Positions 8,981-17,054 of a stretch of DNA of 64,000 bases are shown in pieces. Location: assembly GCA_030682575.1 (NCBI GenBank), contig JAUXNX010000005.1, forward strand, positions 62,001-126,000, written 5' to 3'. The DNA comes from Gammaproteobacteria bacterium (GTDB lineage: Bacteria; Pseudomonadota; Gammaproteobacteria; Pseudomonadales; Pseudohongiellaceae). How positions within the stretch are numbered: position 1 is the first letter of the stretch; each line of letters starts with the position of its first letter. The notes beneath the pieces were generated by a model that had not been told where the DNA came from, made no database searches, and saw only the letters and a list, made by a program, of their open reading frames with translations. A program made the translations under genes and the position numbers.

Positions 8981-9735
8981 AATTCCAGCACCACCGGGCA
9001 GTGATCCGACCCCAGCACTTCGTTCAGAATCTCTGCTCCCTTGATGCGATCCTTCAGCGCTTTTGATACCCAGAAATAATCCAGTCGCCAACCCACATTG
9101 TTGGCCCGCGCACCACCACGCATGCTCCACCAACTGTACTTGACCGTGTCTGGATAAAGGGCGCGGAATGTGTCGATGTAACCCGCCTCTGCGAGACGAT
9201 CCAGGCCATCGATCTCCAATTGGGTATAACCGGCACTCTTGTTGTAGTTGGCCTGCGGGCGCGCAATATCGATGGGCCGATGACACACGTTCAGATCGCC
9301 GCATATGACAACTGGCTTGCGGCTTTCGAGATTCTGAATGTAGTTGAGAAACTCCTTGTCCCACCGTGTTCTGTATTCCAGCCGCTTCAAACCATCACCG
9401 GAATTCGGCGTGTACACGGTGACAAGAAAGAAGTCCGCGAACTCCGCAGTGATTACCCTGCCTTCCTGATCGTGCTCCTCGTGTCCCATGTCATTCTCGA
9501 CACGGATCGGTTTCTCCTTGCTGAAGATCGCTGTGCCTGAATAGCCAAGCTTGACCGCAGAGTTGGTGTGCAGGTGATAACCTTCCAGTGCTGCCACAGC
9601 CTCCAGCACTTGATCGTCCTGCGCCTTGGTCTCCTGCAGGCACAACACGTCAGGCTGCATCTTCTCGACAGACTGCACGAAATCTTTCTTGATGGCGGCG
9701 CGAATGCCGTTGACGTTCCAGGAGATCAGGCGCAT
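8959..9735 (-). CDS. xthA: Exodeoxyribonuclease III
   Basis: 258 residues, the normal size for ExoIII/AP endonucleases of the EEP family, which nick at abasic sites and degrade one strand of duplex DNA 3'->5'. Family motifs are present: ISWNVNGIRAA (metal-site Asn) at the N-terminus, LCLQETKAQDD (catalytic Glu), GDLNVCHRPIDIA, DYFWVSKAL and the final GSDHCPVVLEL (catalytic Asp-His). The ATG at 9735 has AGGAAG directly upstream. The C-terminal tail after VVLEL (MGSESN) comes from a palindromic repeat that overlaps the gene end. It lies 40 bp downstream of the PA0069-type gene on the same strand and may be cotranscribed with it. Confidence 0.95.
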   Translation of the reverse strand: MRLISWNVNGIRAAIKKDFVQSVEKMQPDVLCLQETKAQDDQVLEAVAALEGYHLHTNSAVKLGYSGTAIFSKEKPIRVENDMGHEEHDQEGRVITAEFADFFLVTVYTPNSGDGLKRLEYRTRWDKEFLNYIQNLESRKPVVICGDLNVCHRPIDIARPQANYNKSAGYTQLEIDGLDRLAEAGYIDTFRALYPDTVKYSWWSMRGGARANNVGWRLDYFWVSKALKDRIKGAEILNEVLGSDHCPVVLELMGSESN

Positions 9736-9775
9736 TTTTTCTTCCTTGTTTTAGATAGTGGATTTGGCCGCTGCA

Positions 9776-10900
9776 TTAAAACATATCGAGTTGCCCGGAT
9801 GCATTGGCAGCGGGTTTGGCGCCCGGCACATATTGCGGACGACGGAAGCGCGAACTGTCCAGCGTCGTGAACTCCGCCATGCGCCCCTCGACACCGAGCC
9901 TCTTGATCGCTGCCCGGAAACGCTGCCGGATCAACTCTGCCCAGACTCCCTTTCCGCGCATCCGCGTCCCGAAGGTCGCGTCGTAGTCCTTGCCGCCACG
10001 CATGTCGCGGATGCGGTTCATCACCCGCTCGGCACGGTCCGGAAAATGCGCCGCCAGCCATTCCTGAAACAGCGGACTCACCTCCCACGGCAAACGCAGG
10101 ATGATGTAGGTGCCGGCACATGCGCCAGCGGCGAACGCCTCCTCCAGAATGCGCTCAAGGTCTTGATCGGTCACGAAGGGAATCACGGGGGCGACGTTCA
10201 CGCTGACGGGAATCCCCGCCTCTGCCAGTCTGCGGATGGTCTGCAATCTACGTGTGGGGGAAGCGGCGCGGGGTTCAAGCGTGCGGGCGATGTCGTGATC
10301 CAGCGTGGTAATGGTGATCGTCACCGCAGCGAGCTGCTTCTGTGCCATTGGCGCCAGCAGGTCGATGTCGCGCTCGATCAGTGCAGACTTGGTGATCAAC
10401 CCCACAGGCTGCTCGCACTCGTGCATCACCTCCAACACGCTGCGAGTGATGCCCAGCCTGCGCTCGCAGGGCTGGTAGGCATCGGTATTCACGCCGAGTG
10501 CAATCGGCTCCGGCCGGTACGAGGGGCTCGCGAGTTCGCGGCGCAGCAGGTCGGCCGCGTTGACCTTGGCAAACAGCCTGGTCTCGAAGTCGAGACCGGG
10601 AGAGAGCTCCAGATAGCTGTGGGTTGGCCGTGCGAAGCAGTAGATGCAGCCGTGTTCACAGCCACGGTACGGATTGAGTGACACGTTGAAAGGGACATCC
10701 GGCGACTTGTTCCACGAAAGGATCGAGCGCGCCACCTCCTCCGTGATGTGCGTCTGCGGTTTGCCCTGTACCGGGTCGGTGTCGTCCAGATGGCGCTCCC
10801 AGCCGTCATCGAAATCTTCCCGAAGCTGGTGCTCGAACCGCCCCTGGATGTTCGACACGGCGCCTCTGCCCTTGTGCGGTTGCGGCGGGGCTGACTTCAT
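9776..10900 (-). CDS. PA0069-family radical SAM protein
   Basis: 374 residues. The [4Fe-4S]/SAM motif RGCEHGCIYCFARPTH (Cys-x3-Cys-x2-Cys) lies near residues 80-95 and is preceded by the characteristic WNKSPDVPFNVSLNPYRGC. Later conserved blocks are ALGVNTDAYQPCER, VGLITKSALIERDIDLL and RLPWEVSPLFQEWL. These identify the PA0069-like family, distantly related to spore photoproduct lyase; the substrate is unknown. It stands immediately upstream of exonuclease III, so a DNA-repair connection is tempting but unproven. The 160-bp spacer to the divergent cytochrome b561 gene should contain both promoters. Confidence 0.92.
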   Translation of the reverse strand: MKSAPPQPHKGRGAVSNIQGRFEHQLREDFDDGWERHLDDTDPVQGKPQTHITEEVARSILSWNKSPDVPFNVSLNPYRGCEHGCIYCFARPTHSYLELSPGLDFETRLFAKVNAADLLRRELASPSYRPEPIALGVNTDAYQPCERRLGITRSVLEVMHECEQPVGLITKSALIERDIDLLAPMAQKQLAAVTITITTLDHDIARTLEPRAASPTRRLQTIRRLAEAGIPVSVNVAPVIPFVTDQDLERILEEAFAAGACAGTYIILRLPWEVSPLFQEWLAAHFPDRAERVMNRIRDMRGGKDYDATFGTRMRGKGVWAELIRQRFRAAIKRLGVEGRMAEFTTLDSSRFRRPQYVPGAKPAANASGQLDMF

Positions 10901-11060
10901 TGTTCAACCTCTGCGTGATGATGCGAATACTGTATTAATAGCCAGTAGTGTAGGCCGAATCACCATTGCTGGCAACAAGCCATCCGCAGCCGCCGGATGG
11001 CAGTGTTGCTCTGCAAAAGAGATTGGTGATAGCGTCGGGCTATCAACAAGGAGAATGTTC

Positions 11061-11612
11061 ATGCAAGCAGCAAACAGTTATGCGTTCGGCTCACGCATCC
11101 TGCATTGGCTCATCGCCGCGCTGGTGCTGGTGTTGATTCCGGTAGGGCTGTGGATGGCGTCCCGTGCCGAGATCAATCTGTTCGACGATCTCACCAACAC
11201 GCTGTATGCCTGGCACAAGGCCATCGGTTTCACGGTGCTGCTGCTGATGGTGGTGCGCATCGTCGTGAAAGCGCGCAATGCCGCTCCCGCCTACCCCGCC
11301 TCAATGCCACGCTGGCAGGTGATCGCGGCCAAGAGTCTGCATCATTTGCTGTATGTATTGTTGATCCTGACCCCACTGCTGGGCTGGGCGGGAGTGACCG
11401 CTTTCCCCGCGCTGATCACACTCGGTGGCTACGATCTGCCCGCCATGCCCTTCGTGCCCCAGGATCAGGCCCTGGCCACGCAGCTGTTCGGCATTCATGG
11501 TGTGTTCGCGATCACACTCGCTGTACTGATCGCTGGTCACATCGCGGCGGCGGTGATACATCTGGTTGTCAGAAAGGACGGCGTATTCCAGCGGATGTGG
11601 TTTGGCAGATAA
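11061..11612 (+). CDS. Cytochrome b561-type membrane protein
   Basis: A 183-residue four-helix membrane haem protein of the bacterial cytochrome b561 family, which moves electrons between quinol and soluble acceptors in the inner membrane. Histidines usable as haem ligands appear in each expected helix: ILHWLIAAL, AWHKAIGF, LHHLLYVLL and GIHGVFAITLAVLIAGHIAA. The ATG at 11061 is 7 bp after AAGGAGA (11048-11054); the ATG at 11055 is too close to that site. The C-terminal RKDGVFQRMWFGR is typical of the family. It lies upstream of a lipoprotein gene on the same strand but with 103 bp between them. Confidence 0.92.
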   Translation: MQAANSYAFGSRILHWLIAALVLVLIPVGLWMASRAEINLFDDLTNTLYAWHKAIGFTVLLLMVVRIVVKARNAAPAYPASMPRWQVIAAKSLHHLLYVLLILTPLLGWAGVTAFPALITLGGYDLPAMPFVPQDQALATQLFGIHGVFAITLAVLIAGHIAAAVIHLVVRKDGVFQRMWFGR

Positions 11613-11715
11613 ACAGGTTATTCCTGCCATTAGGAGTAGAATCACCCGTACAGAGTCCTGCAGGAGTCAGGATCTGGAATACTTTGGATCAATCATCAAG
11701 CGAAAAGAGAAAACC

Positions 11716-12228
11716 ATGAAACTGAAAACAGGATTCCCACTACGTATCACAGGCTTTGCCCTCATGCTGGCACTCGCCGCCTGCACGCAGGAGCAATCCT
11801 CATCCACAGAAGCCTCATCACCAGCAACCACGGCACCAGCAGCCAGCAGCCCGGTCACGCAAGTGGCGGCACCTGTCCCCGTTCCGCTGCTGGCATGTGT
11901 CACCTGTGGCACTGTTCGCTCGATCACGCCAATCACGCAATCAGGCGCCACCACTGGCGCGGGCGCGGCAATTGGTGCGGTAGCGGGCGGACTGGCCGGT
12001 AATCAGGTAGGCGGCGGTTCGGGCAACACCATTGCCACAGTGGCCGGTGTAATCGGCGGAGCCGTGCTCGGCAACACCATCGAGAGAAACCGCAATGCCA
12101 ACACCATGTATGAAGTCGTCATCGACATGGAAACGGGCGGCCAGCAGATCATCACCGTTCCGGATGCCTCCACCCTCAACCCAGGCACTTCGGTGACTGT
12201 GGACGGTTCGAATATCTATCGGCGCTAG
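11716..12228 (+). CDS. Glycine-zipper 2TM domain lipoprotein
   Basis: 170 residues with a lipoprotein signal peptide (lipobox LAAC at about residue 22). A Ser/Thr/Ala/Pro-rich linker (residues ~25-50) leads to a glycine-zipper segment (GATTGAGAAIGAVAGGLAGNQVG and GVIGGAVLGNTIER, about residues 77-125) of the kind found in SlyB/Rick_17kDa-type outer-membrane lipoproteins. A short beta-rich end follows (MYEVVIDMETGGQQIITVP). The family helps maintain envelope integrity. A CVTCG pair of cysteines precedes the zipper and could form a disulfide. A hairpin follows the gene at 12289. Confidence 0.88.
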   Translation: MKLKTGFPLRITGFALMLALAACTQEQSSSTEASSPATTAPAASSPVTQVAAPVPVPLLACVTCGTVRSITPITQSGATTGAGAAIGAVAGGLAGNQVGGGSGNTIATVAGVIGGAVLGNTIERNRNANTMYEVVIDMETGGQQIITVPDASTLNPGTSVTVDGSNIYRR

Positions 12229-12288
12229 GTTCGGAAAGTCTGAATCGGAAAGCCAGCATCGCAAATCAGTATCGCTCCCGCCTGAAAT

Positions 12289-12315
12289 AGATCAGGGCCG
12301 CAATGGCCCTGATCT
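12289..12315. terminator. Hairpin between convergent genes
   Basis: A perfect 11-bp stem, AGATCAGGGCC (12289-12299) and its complement (12305-12315), with a 5-base loop. It lies between the stops of the lipoprotein (+) and the alpha/beta hydrolase (-). There is no strong T tract on the plus side; the minus-strand continuation (ATTTCAGG) is slightly T-rich. A shared transcription-end hairpin is likely, with uncertain efficiency. Confidence 0.55.
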
Positions 12316-12354
12316 GAAACAGCTATCTCAACGATTCACTCTGGTCCGGCTGCA

Positions 12355-13680
12355 TCACTGCCCCGCTTTCCTGTGCTCCAGCGTCATACCCACCGCAGAA
12401 CCACGCGAAAAGCCCTTCCAGTAAGTGTGCTGGGCGGTTGGCTCACCTTGGTTCATGGCATAAACCCCTTGCGCGGGATCGGGAATCAGATTGAGGAAAG
12501 CCGCACGGCTCTGATCGCCCTTCAGATGCAGATCAAGAAAAGCCGTGGCGAAGTGAGCAAGGATGTTGTTCGAGCGCACGGTGTCCCATACCGCGTCCAT
12601 GTAGTGACCAGCCCCGTTGCCGTCTGGGGTGTTCAATATCTCCACCGGCACAGGGATCGGCGCTGCCACGCTGTGACCACCGTTGATGAAAGTCAGCAGA
12701 TGGCGATCACTGTTCACCGCACTCTCGAAAATGCCACGCGTGCCATTTTCATAACCCGCCGTGGCATCGACACTGCCCGCCACATAGAATGTGGGCACCA
12801 TGACCCCCTTCAGTACATCGGCATTGAAGAAGTTGCTGTTCATGCCCCAGGGCGCGATGGCAACACCGGCCTTGATGCGCGGGTCGAGATTGTCAAGAAA
12901 CTGCGGATTCGCCGCCGTCAGTTCGCGCAGCAACTGATTGGGGGGCGATATGGCACCATCGATCATGGCCTCGTTGTAGGAACCGCCCAGATTGTTGAGC
13001 AGGCCGTAACCTCCCATCGAAAAACCGATGAGGGCGGTGTTGTCGGCATCGACGAGGCCGGACAGAAAGCCACTGGCTGCCGCTGACATCTCCGCCATTT
13101 TCTGCAACACGAAGCGTTGATCCTTCGCGCGATTGTAGAGCGTGCTCGCGATGGGCTGCTGGTTCTGATAGGTGCTGTCGGTGTGATCGATGGATGCCAC
13201 CACATACCCCTTGCTGGCAAGATTCTCGCCGAGGTGACTCATCAGGAAGCGGTTGCCGGGGTAGCCGTGGGAGAGGATCACCAACGGGAAGTTGCCCTCG
13301 CCGCTCAACGGTGCCGCGTCGCGCACGGCAGAGCCATGCAGCGTGGCGATGACTTCAAGGTTGCGGGTTTCGGTGCTGTACTCGCCGCCCGGCTGCTGCC
13401 CCTCTGCAAGTTGTGCCGGATACCAGACCTCCACCGTCAGTGATCGATCATGGATGACGTTGTCCGCACCGGGCTGCGTGTTGACGACATCCACCCTGCC
13501 CGCGTCGAGCAACTCCAGCGTGCGCACACCAATGGCGTAATCACCGAACGCACTCAGCTCCGGTGCATCCGGACGGACGATGTCGATGCGGTTGCTCTTG
13601 AAATCGCTCTGGGCGGTGGCGTTGATTGAGAGGGTCATCATCAGGATCGCGGTGGTGGATATTTGGGTGATGGTGTTCAT
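12355..13680 (-). CDS. Secreted alpha/beta hydrolase (dienelactone hydrolase / PAF-acetylhydrolase-like)
   Basis: 441 residues beginning at the ATG at 13680, with a signal peptide (ISTTAILMMTLSINATA). The catalytic features of an alpha/beta hydrolase are visible: an HGYPGNRF oxyanion segment (about residue 140), the nucleophile elbow GFSMGGYG (Ser) near residue 220, and a candidate catalytic His in FINGGHSV near residue 340. The overall pattern (LTVEVWYPAQ..., FPLVILSHGYPGN, GYVVASIDHTDSTY) matches PAF-acetylhydrolase/dienelactone-hydrolase-like secreted esterases. The frame stays open far upstream (to 15426), but that part is antisense to the neighbouring gene and has no coding character. 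Its promoter region contains a copy of the local repeat. Confidence 0.87.
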   Translation of the reverse strand: MNTITQISTTAILMMTLSINATAQSDFKSNRIDIVRPDAPELSAFGDYAIGVRTLELLDAGRVDVVNTQPGADNVIHDRSLTVEVWYPAQLAEGQQPGGEYSTETRNLEVIATLHGSAVRDAAPLSGEGNFPLVILSHGYPGNRFLMSHLGENLASKGYVVASIDHTDSTYQNQQPIASTLYNRAKDQRFVLQKMAEMSAAASGFLSGLVDADNTALIGFSMGGYGLLNNLGGSYNEAMIDGAISPPNQLLRELTAANPQFLDNLDPRIKAGVAIAPWGMNSNFFNADVLKGVMVPTFYVAGSVDATAGYENGTRGIFESAVNSDRHLLTFINGGHSVAAPIPVPVEILNTPDGNGAGHYMDAVWDTVRSNNILAHFATAFLDLHLKGDQSRAAFLNLIPDPAQGVYAMNQGEPTAQHTYWKGFSRGSAVGMTLEHRKAGQ

Positions 13681-13706
13681 GTTGGAGCTCCAGTTTAGCG
13701 CTACCA

Positions 13707-13733
13707 GAATCAAGGGATCAGGTTCCTTGATTC
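13707..13733. repeat. Diverged copy of the GGTCAGGTT palindromic repeat
   Basis: Perfect 9-bp arms GAATCAAGG (13707-13715) and CCTTGATTC (13725-13733) surround GATCAGGTT. The right half (CAGGTTCCTTGATTC) differs by one base from the element at 20.1 kb (CAGGTTACTTGAT). It is followed to about 13760 by further TTGAT/TGATTCC units. It lies in the 213-bp spacer between the divergent hydrolase and the unknown 383-residue gene. Confidence 0.6.
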
Positions 13734-13893
13734 CCTTGACTCTGATTCCCATGATTCCAATCTGTTTGACCAAGATCAAGGAATACTTGGCCGCATCTAC
13801 TAGTCTGGAGCATGAGATTCCCTGCGCCGGGTTCATTGAACCTGAATGCTTCCAACCCGATTGATTGAACAGAGCATATTGAAGAGAGAACCA

Positions 13894-15045
13894 ATGATTT
13901 CCTTTGCACGTCCAGCGTTGATTCGTCCCCTGACCAGGCTGTTGGTTCTGGGTATTGGGGCCTTTGCCTGCGTTGCCACGGCCGCAGCCGGAGACCCCAC
14001 GATCCTGGCAAAGCGGTACCCGGAACTGCAGCAGTTGCTCCTGGCTCATGATGTCCTGCAGGCCATGGCATATGAGGAAATCGTGCTGACCAATGAATCC
14101 CCCTCTGCCGCCATTGGCCAACGCATGCTGCTTGATAAGCTGGACGAGCTGGAGGAAAAACAGGGTTCGCACTACCACTCGGCCGGCAACCACCTGGCGC
14201 TGCTGGGGCCCCATCGCGCGTTTGAAAGCCGGGTGACCCCGGGGCTGCTCGGCGTGATCTACGAGCAACATGACGCGAACAAAGTCCGCCCCCTGCTGGC
14301 AGACATTGGCAATCTGCCTCCGGTAGCCCTGCAGACGCTGCAAAGGGGACGCGAGTTCGTGGAGCAGCTCATTGAGATTCACCTGAACCCTGAGATCGAA
14401 GACAAGAAATCGGCAGTGGCAGGCGCGGTGCAACGCTACCTGAGCGACGATGCACACTCGGTTGCCTCCCGGCCCAAGTCCGACGAATTGTTGTCCGAAC
14501 ATCCCTATGCCTATGCCTACCCGGTCGGCTTCCCGCAGTTCAGCGGACTTGCCTGGGCCTCCCAGTGGCTGAAGATTGCGCTGCTGGAGATCGTTATCAC
14601 TGCCACCACCGACGCGCAACTGGATGAGGACGTCCAGCGCCTGATTGCGCTGTACAACGAAAAACTCATCAGACAGCACAGCGGGTTCGTCTCGCTGCCC
14701 GCCGATATTCCCACCAGCCCGGTGATCGCGCCGACGTTCTACGAACTGTATCCGGATGCGGCGTATATCCTTGACAACCTGGAATCCCTGAAGGTAGTCA
14801 TTGGCGATGTGCTGGCCTATCCGGGCATCGAGAATCGGTCGCAGGGAATCGCGGATGCCGTGGCCGCCTATACGGACAAGCGTGCCAACCTGACGACCGA
14901 TGACATGAAATACCTGCTCTTCGTGCTGCGCGGGGGAATCTACAACGCGGGTGGTCCCGCGCGTGGGGGCCTGACCTGGCCTGACCGCAATTGGTCTCGG
15001 GAGCAATCGGAGAACCCCCATATCAGCATCAGTCGTCAAAATTAA
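13894..15045 (+). CDS. Hypothetical secreted protein, family not recognised
   Basis: 383 residues; the start at 13894 follows GAAGAGAG and gives a signal peptide (about residues 1-33, ending ACVATAAAG). I do not recognise a catalytic motif. The mature part appears mainly helical and acidic, with a His-rich stretch GSHYHSAGNHLALLGPH (about 90-107), an aromatic segment SEHPYAYAYPVGFPQFSGLAWASQWL (split here only for description; around residues 200-225) and a terminal GGIYNAGGPARGGLTWPDRNW. No cysteines other than one in the signal region are seen. Its stop lies 9 bp before the GTG of the haem/copper-like fusion gene, so the two are almost certainly cotranscribed and probably function together in the periplasm. 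Confidence 0.8.
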   Translation: MISFARPALIRPLTRLLVLGIGAFACVATAAAGDPTILAKRYPELQQLLLAHDVLQAMAYEEIVLTNESPSAAIGQRMLLDKLDELEEKQGSHYHSAGNHLALLGPHRAFESRVTPGLLGVIYEQHDANKVRPLLADIGNLPPVALQTLQRGREFVEQLIEIHLNPEIEDKKSAVAGAVQRYLSDDAHSVASRPKSDELLSEHPYAYAYPVGFPQFSGLAWASQWLKIALLEIVITATTDAQLDEDVQRLIALYNEKLIRQHSGFVSLPADIPTSPVIAPTFYELYPDAAYILDNLESLKVVIGDVLAYPGIENRSQGIADAVAAYTDKRANLTTDDMKYLLFVLRGGIYNAGGPARGGLTWPDRNWSREQSENPHISISRQN

Positions 15046-15054
15046 GGGGGGTCT

Positions 15055-16764
15055 GTGAGTCGTCCTGTGCGTAGCAAGACTTTGGCCACACTCTGCGTCA
15101 TCCTGAGTGGCCTTATGTTGGCATTGACCACCGTGTCGAGTGTCGCGGCACCTGAGCGAGTGGGTGACTTTGCGCTGCTGGATGAACAGGGTGGGTTTCA
15201 TCAGCTCAGTCGCTACCAGCACCGCGCTGCTGTGGTACTCCTGGCCTATGACAGCAACTGCACTGCCGCAAGAGACGCCGCCGCCATGCTTGCGGGCCTG
15301 CAGTCTCGATTTGCCGAACGCATCGAATTCCTGGCACTGGACATCAACGCGATGGATCGAGCCAGCGTGCATGACTGGCAGCTGTCCTTTCCGGTGCTGG
15401 CGGATGAACTGAAGCTGGTGGCTCAAGGTCTGCAGATCAGTCAGGCAGGGGAGGTACTGGTGTTCAATCCGCAGCGCCTGTCACTTTACTATCGCGGCGG
15501 CGCCGATCAGGCATTGCAGGAGAATCTGAACGCGATTCTCAGCGGCAATACGTCCGCGCCTTCAGGTTCGGAGGTCAGAGGCTGTCCGATCCCGTATGAC
15601 AGCAACGCAGCAACGGCGCCGGACTACTCCACCGAGGTTGCCCCCATCATTGTGGAGCACTGCTCCATCTGCCACCGGGAGGACGGTGCGGGTCCATTCG
15701 CATTCAACGGGTATTACTCCCTGGTCGGCTGGTCTGCCATGGTCAAGGAAGTGATCATGAACAAACGCATGCCGCCCATGCAGATTGACCCGGCCTATGC
15801 GGCGACTCCCAATGCGCATTTCCTGTCGGCCGAGAAGCGTCGGAAGATACTGCACTGGATGCAGGCCGGTGCACCGCGAGGCGAAGGTGCAGAGGACCCG
15901 CTGGCAGAGGTGCCTCTGGAAAAACCCTTCGACTGGCAACTGGGTGTGCCGGACTTCGTCATCGACACCCCCACGAATGTGATCCCTGCGGTTGGCATTC
16001 TGGATTACATGTATACAGAACTTGAGCTGCCCTTTACAGAAGACAAATGGGTGCGGGCATTCCAGTTTGATCCAGGCGAGGAACGGGTTATCCACAATTT
16101 GTCGGCATTCATCGTCCCGACGGAGAGCGATTTCTGGGATGAGGAGCGCAACACGCTGACGTCCGAAAGACGCTTCCTTGGCAGCTTTATCCCTGGGGAG
16201 AATCCCGCCACCGTGTTTCCCGAAGGCACAGGCGTGCTGATTCCTGCGGGCCACAAACTAGCCCTCCAGTTTCACTACTACTCACACGGTCGCGTGCTGG
16301 AGGACACCACGACCATAGGGCTGTACTTTCATGACGCTGCCCCGGCGCGTGAAATCGTGACGCGGCCTGTGTCGGCCAGATTCACCCTGTCACCCACCGA
16401 CCACGACCAGGCTCTTCACGCCAGTTACGCGTTTGACGAGAAGGCAACGCTGCTTGCGGTCCGCCCTCGCATGAACCAGCGCGGCAAGCATATGAAGTTC
16501 GACCTGGTACCTCCCGATGGCGAGACTGAAACCCTTGTCAGCGTTCCTGCCTACAACTATGGCTGGCAACCGCAGTACTGGTTGGAAACCCCGCGCACCC
16601 TCGAGCCGGGAACAGTGGTGAAGGTATCGGGAGCATTCGATAATTCCTTGTCCAATCCGTTCAACCCCAACTTCCGGGAAGGGGTCGAGTGGGGGTTCGA
16701 CAGCGGCGAGGAAATGTTTACCGGGTACCTGACTTACGCGGTTGATCGGCAGGGAATCAAGTAA
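15055..16764 (+). CDS. Secreted fusion protein: redoxin domain, haem c motif, copper type II monooxygenase-like domain
   Basis: 569 residues from a GTG behind AAGGGGG. Domain order: signal peptide (1-32); redoxin-like fold with one conserved Cys (DSNC69TAARD); c-type haem motif C203-S-I-C206-H207 in the cytochrome context VAPIIVEHCSICHREDGAGPF; then a peptidylglycine monooxygenase (PHM)-like beta domain (about 310-565). Related bacterial fusions usually show HH, HYT, H-M-H-L-R-G and EEMM copper motifs. Here the corresponding positions read H347-N348, QFH407YY, R472-M473-N474-Q-R-G and EEM554F. So the first pair has lost one His and the HMH pair has lost both, while H407 and M554 remain. The haem site is intact. 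The stop codon lies inside a palindromic repeat. Ordinary monooxygenase activity is doubtful; a binding or electron-transfer role is possible. Confidence 0.85.
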   Translation: MSRPVRSKTLATLCVILSGLMLALTTVSSVAAPERVGDFALLDEQGGFHQLSRYQHRAAVVLLAYDSNCTAARDAAAMLAGLQSRFAERIEFLALDINAMDRASVHDWQLSFPVLADELKLVAQGLQISQAGEVLVFNPQRLSLYYRGGADQALQENLNAILSGNTSAPSGSEVRGCPIPYDSNAATAPDYSTEVAPIIVEHCSICHREDGAGPFAFNGYYSLVGWSAMVKEVIMNKRMPPMQIDPAYAATPNAHFLSAEKRRKILHWMQAGAPRGEGAEDPLAEVPLEKPFDWQLGVPDFVIDTPTNVIPAVGILDYMYTELELPFTEDKWVRAFQFDPGEERVIHNLSAFIVPTESDFWDEERNTLTSERRFLGSFIPGENPATVFPEGTGVLIPAGHKLALQFHYYSHGRVLEDTTTIGLYFHDAAPAREIVTRPVSARFTLSPTDHDQALHASYAFDEKATLLAVRPRMNQRGKHMKFDLVPPDGETETLVSVPAYNYGWQPQYWLETPRTLEPGTVVKVSGAFDNSLSNPFNPNFREGVEWGFDSGEEMFTGYLTYAVDRQGIK

Positions 16765-16838
16765 CCTGACCCCTTGATTTCAATTAACCTGACCCCTTGG
16801 TCCTTCTTGATCCTGATCCTCTTGATCCTCTTGATCCT
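16756..16838. repeat. Repeat cluster: two GGTTA-type repeat arms plus TTGATCCTC tandem units
   Basis: Positions 16756-16777 are identical to 20129-20150 (ATCAAGTAACCTGACCCC followed by TTGA). A second, shorter arm (AATTAACCTGACCCCTTGG) follows at 16782-16800. From 16805 to 16838 there are imperfect tandem units of CTTGATCCT (three full and one partial). The TAA stop of the preceding gene (16762-16764) is part of the first arm. The spacer up to 17054 contains no convincing gene; it should hold the promoter of the TonB receptor, whose ATG has AAGGAGAG just upstream. Confidence 0.75.
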
Positions 16839-17054
16839 AAATAAGCCTTGTTTCTTGACGCTTATGATGCCTATCATCAGGAGCTTTGGGAAATTTATGT
16901 ATCGTTTTCGTATTTGCTTCAGCGGGCTTGCACAGGAAGTTCAGTTTCGCAGCAATAACGATTGGTTGTTCCTTGTTTATCAGTGCAAGCACATTGCTCT
17001 TGAAACGCCGTAAACGTCTGTTTCCGGAAAATAATAAACAACAAGGAGAGAACT

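Noticed and set aside
13681-15426. The minus-strand frame of the alpha/beta hydrolase stays open for a further 581 codons upstream.
   Set aside because: That stretch is antisense to the unknown secreted gene and the start of the fusion gene. It lacks coding character and the hydrolase has its own ATG and signal peptide at 13680.
16774-17013. A 79-codon plus-strand frame between the fusion gene and the TonB receptor.
   Set aside because: It begins in the tandem CTTGATCCT repeats, has no Shine-Dalgarno, and its product looks like translated repeat followed by random sequence.
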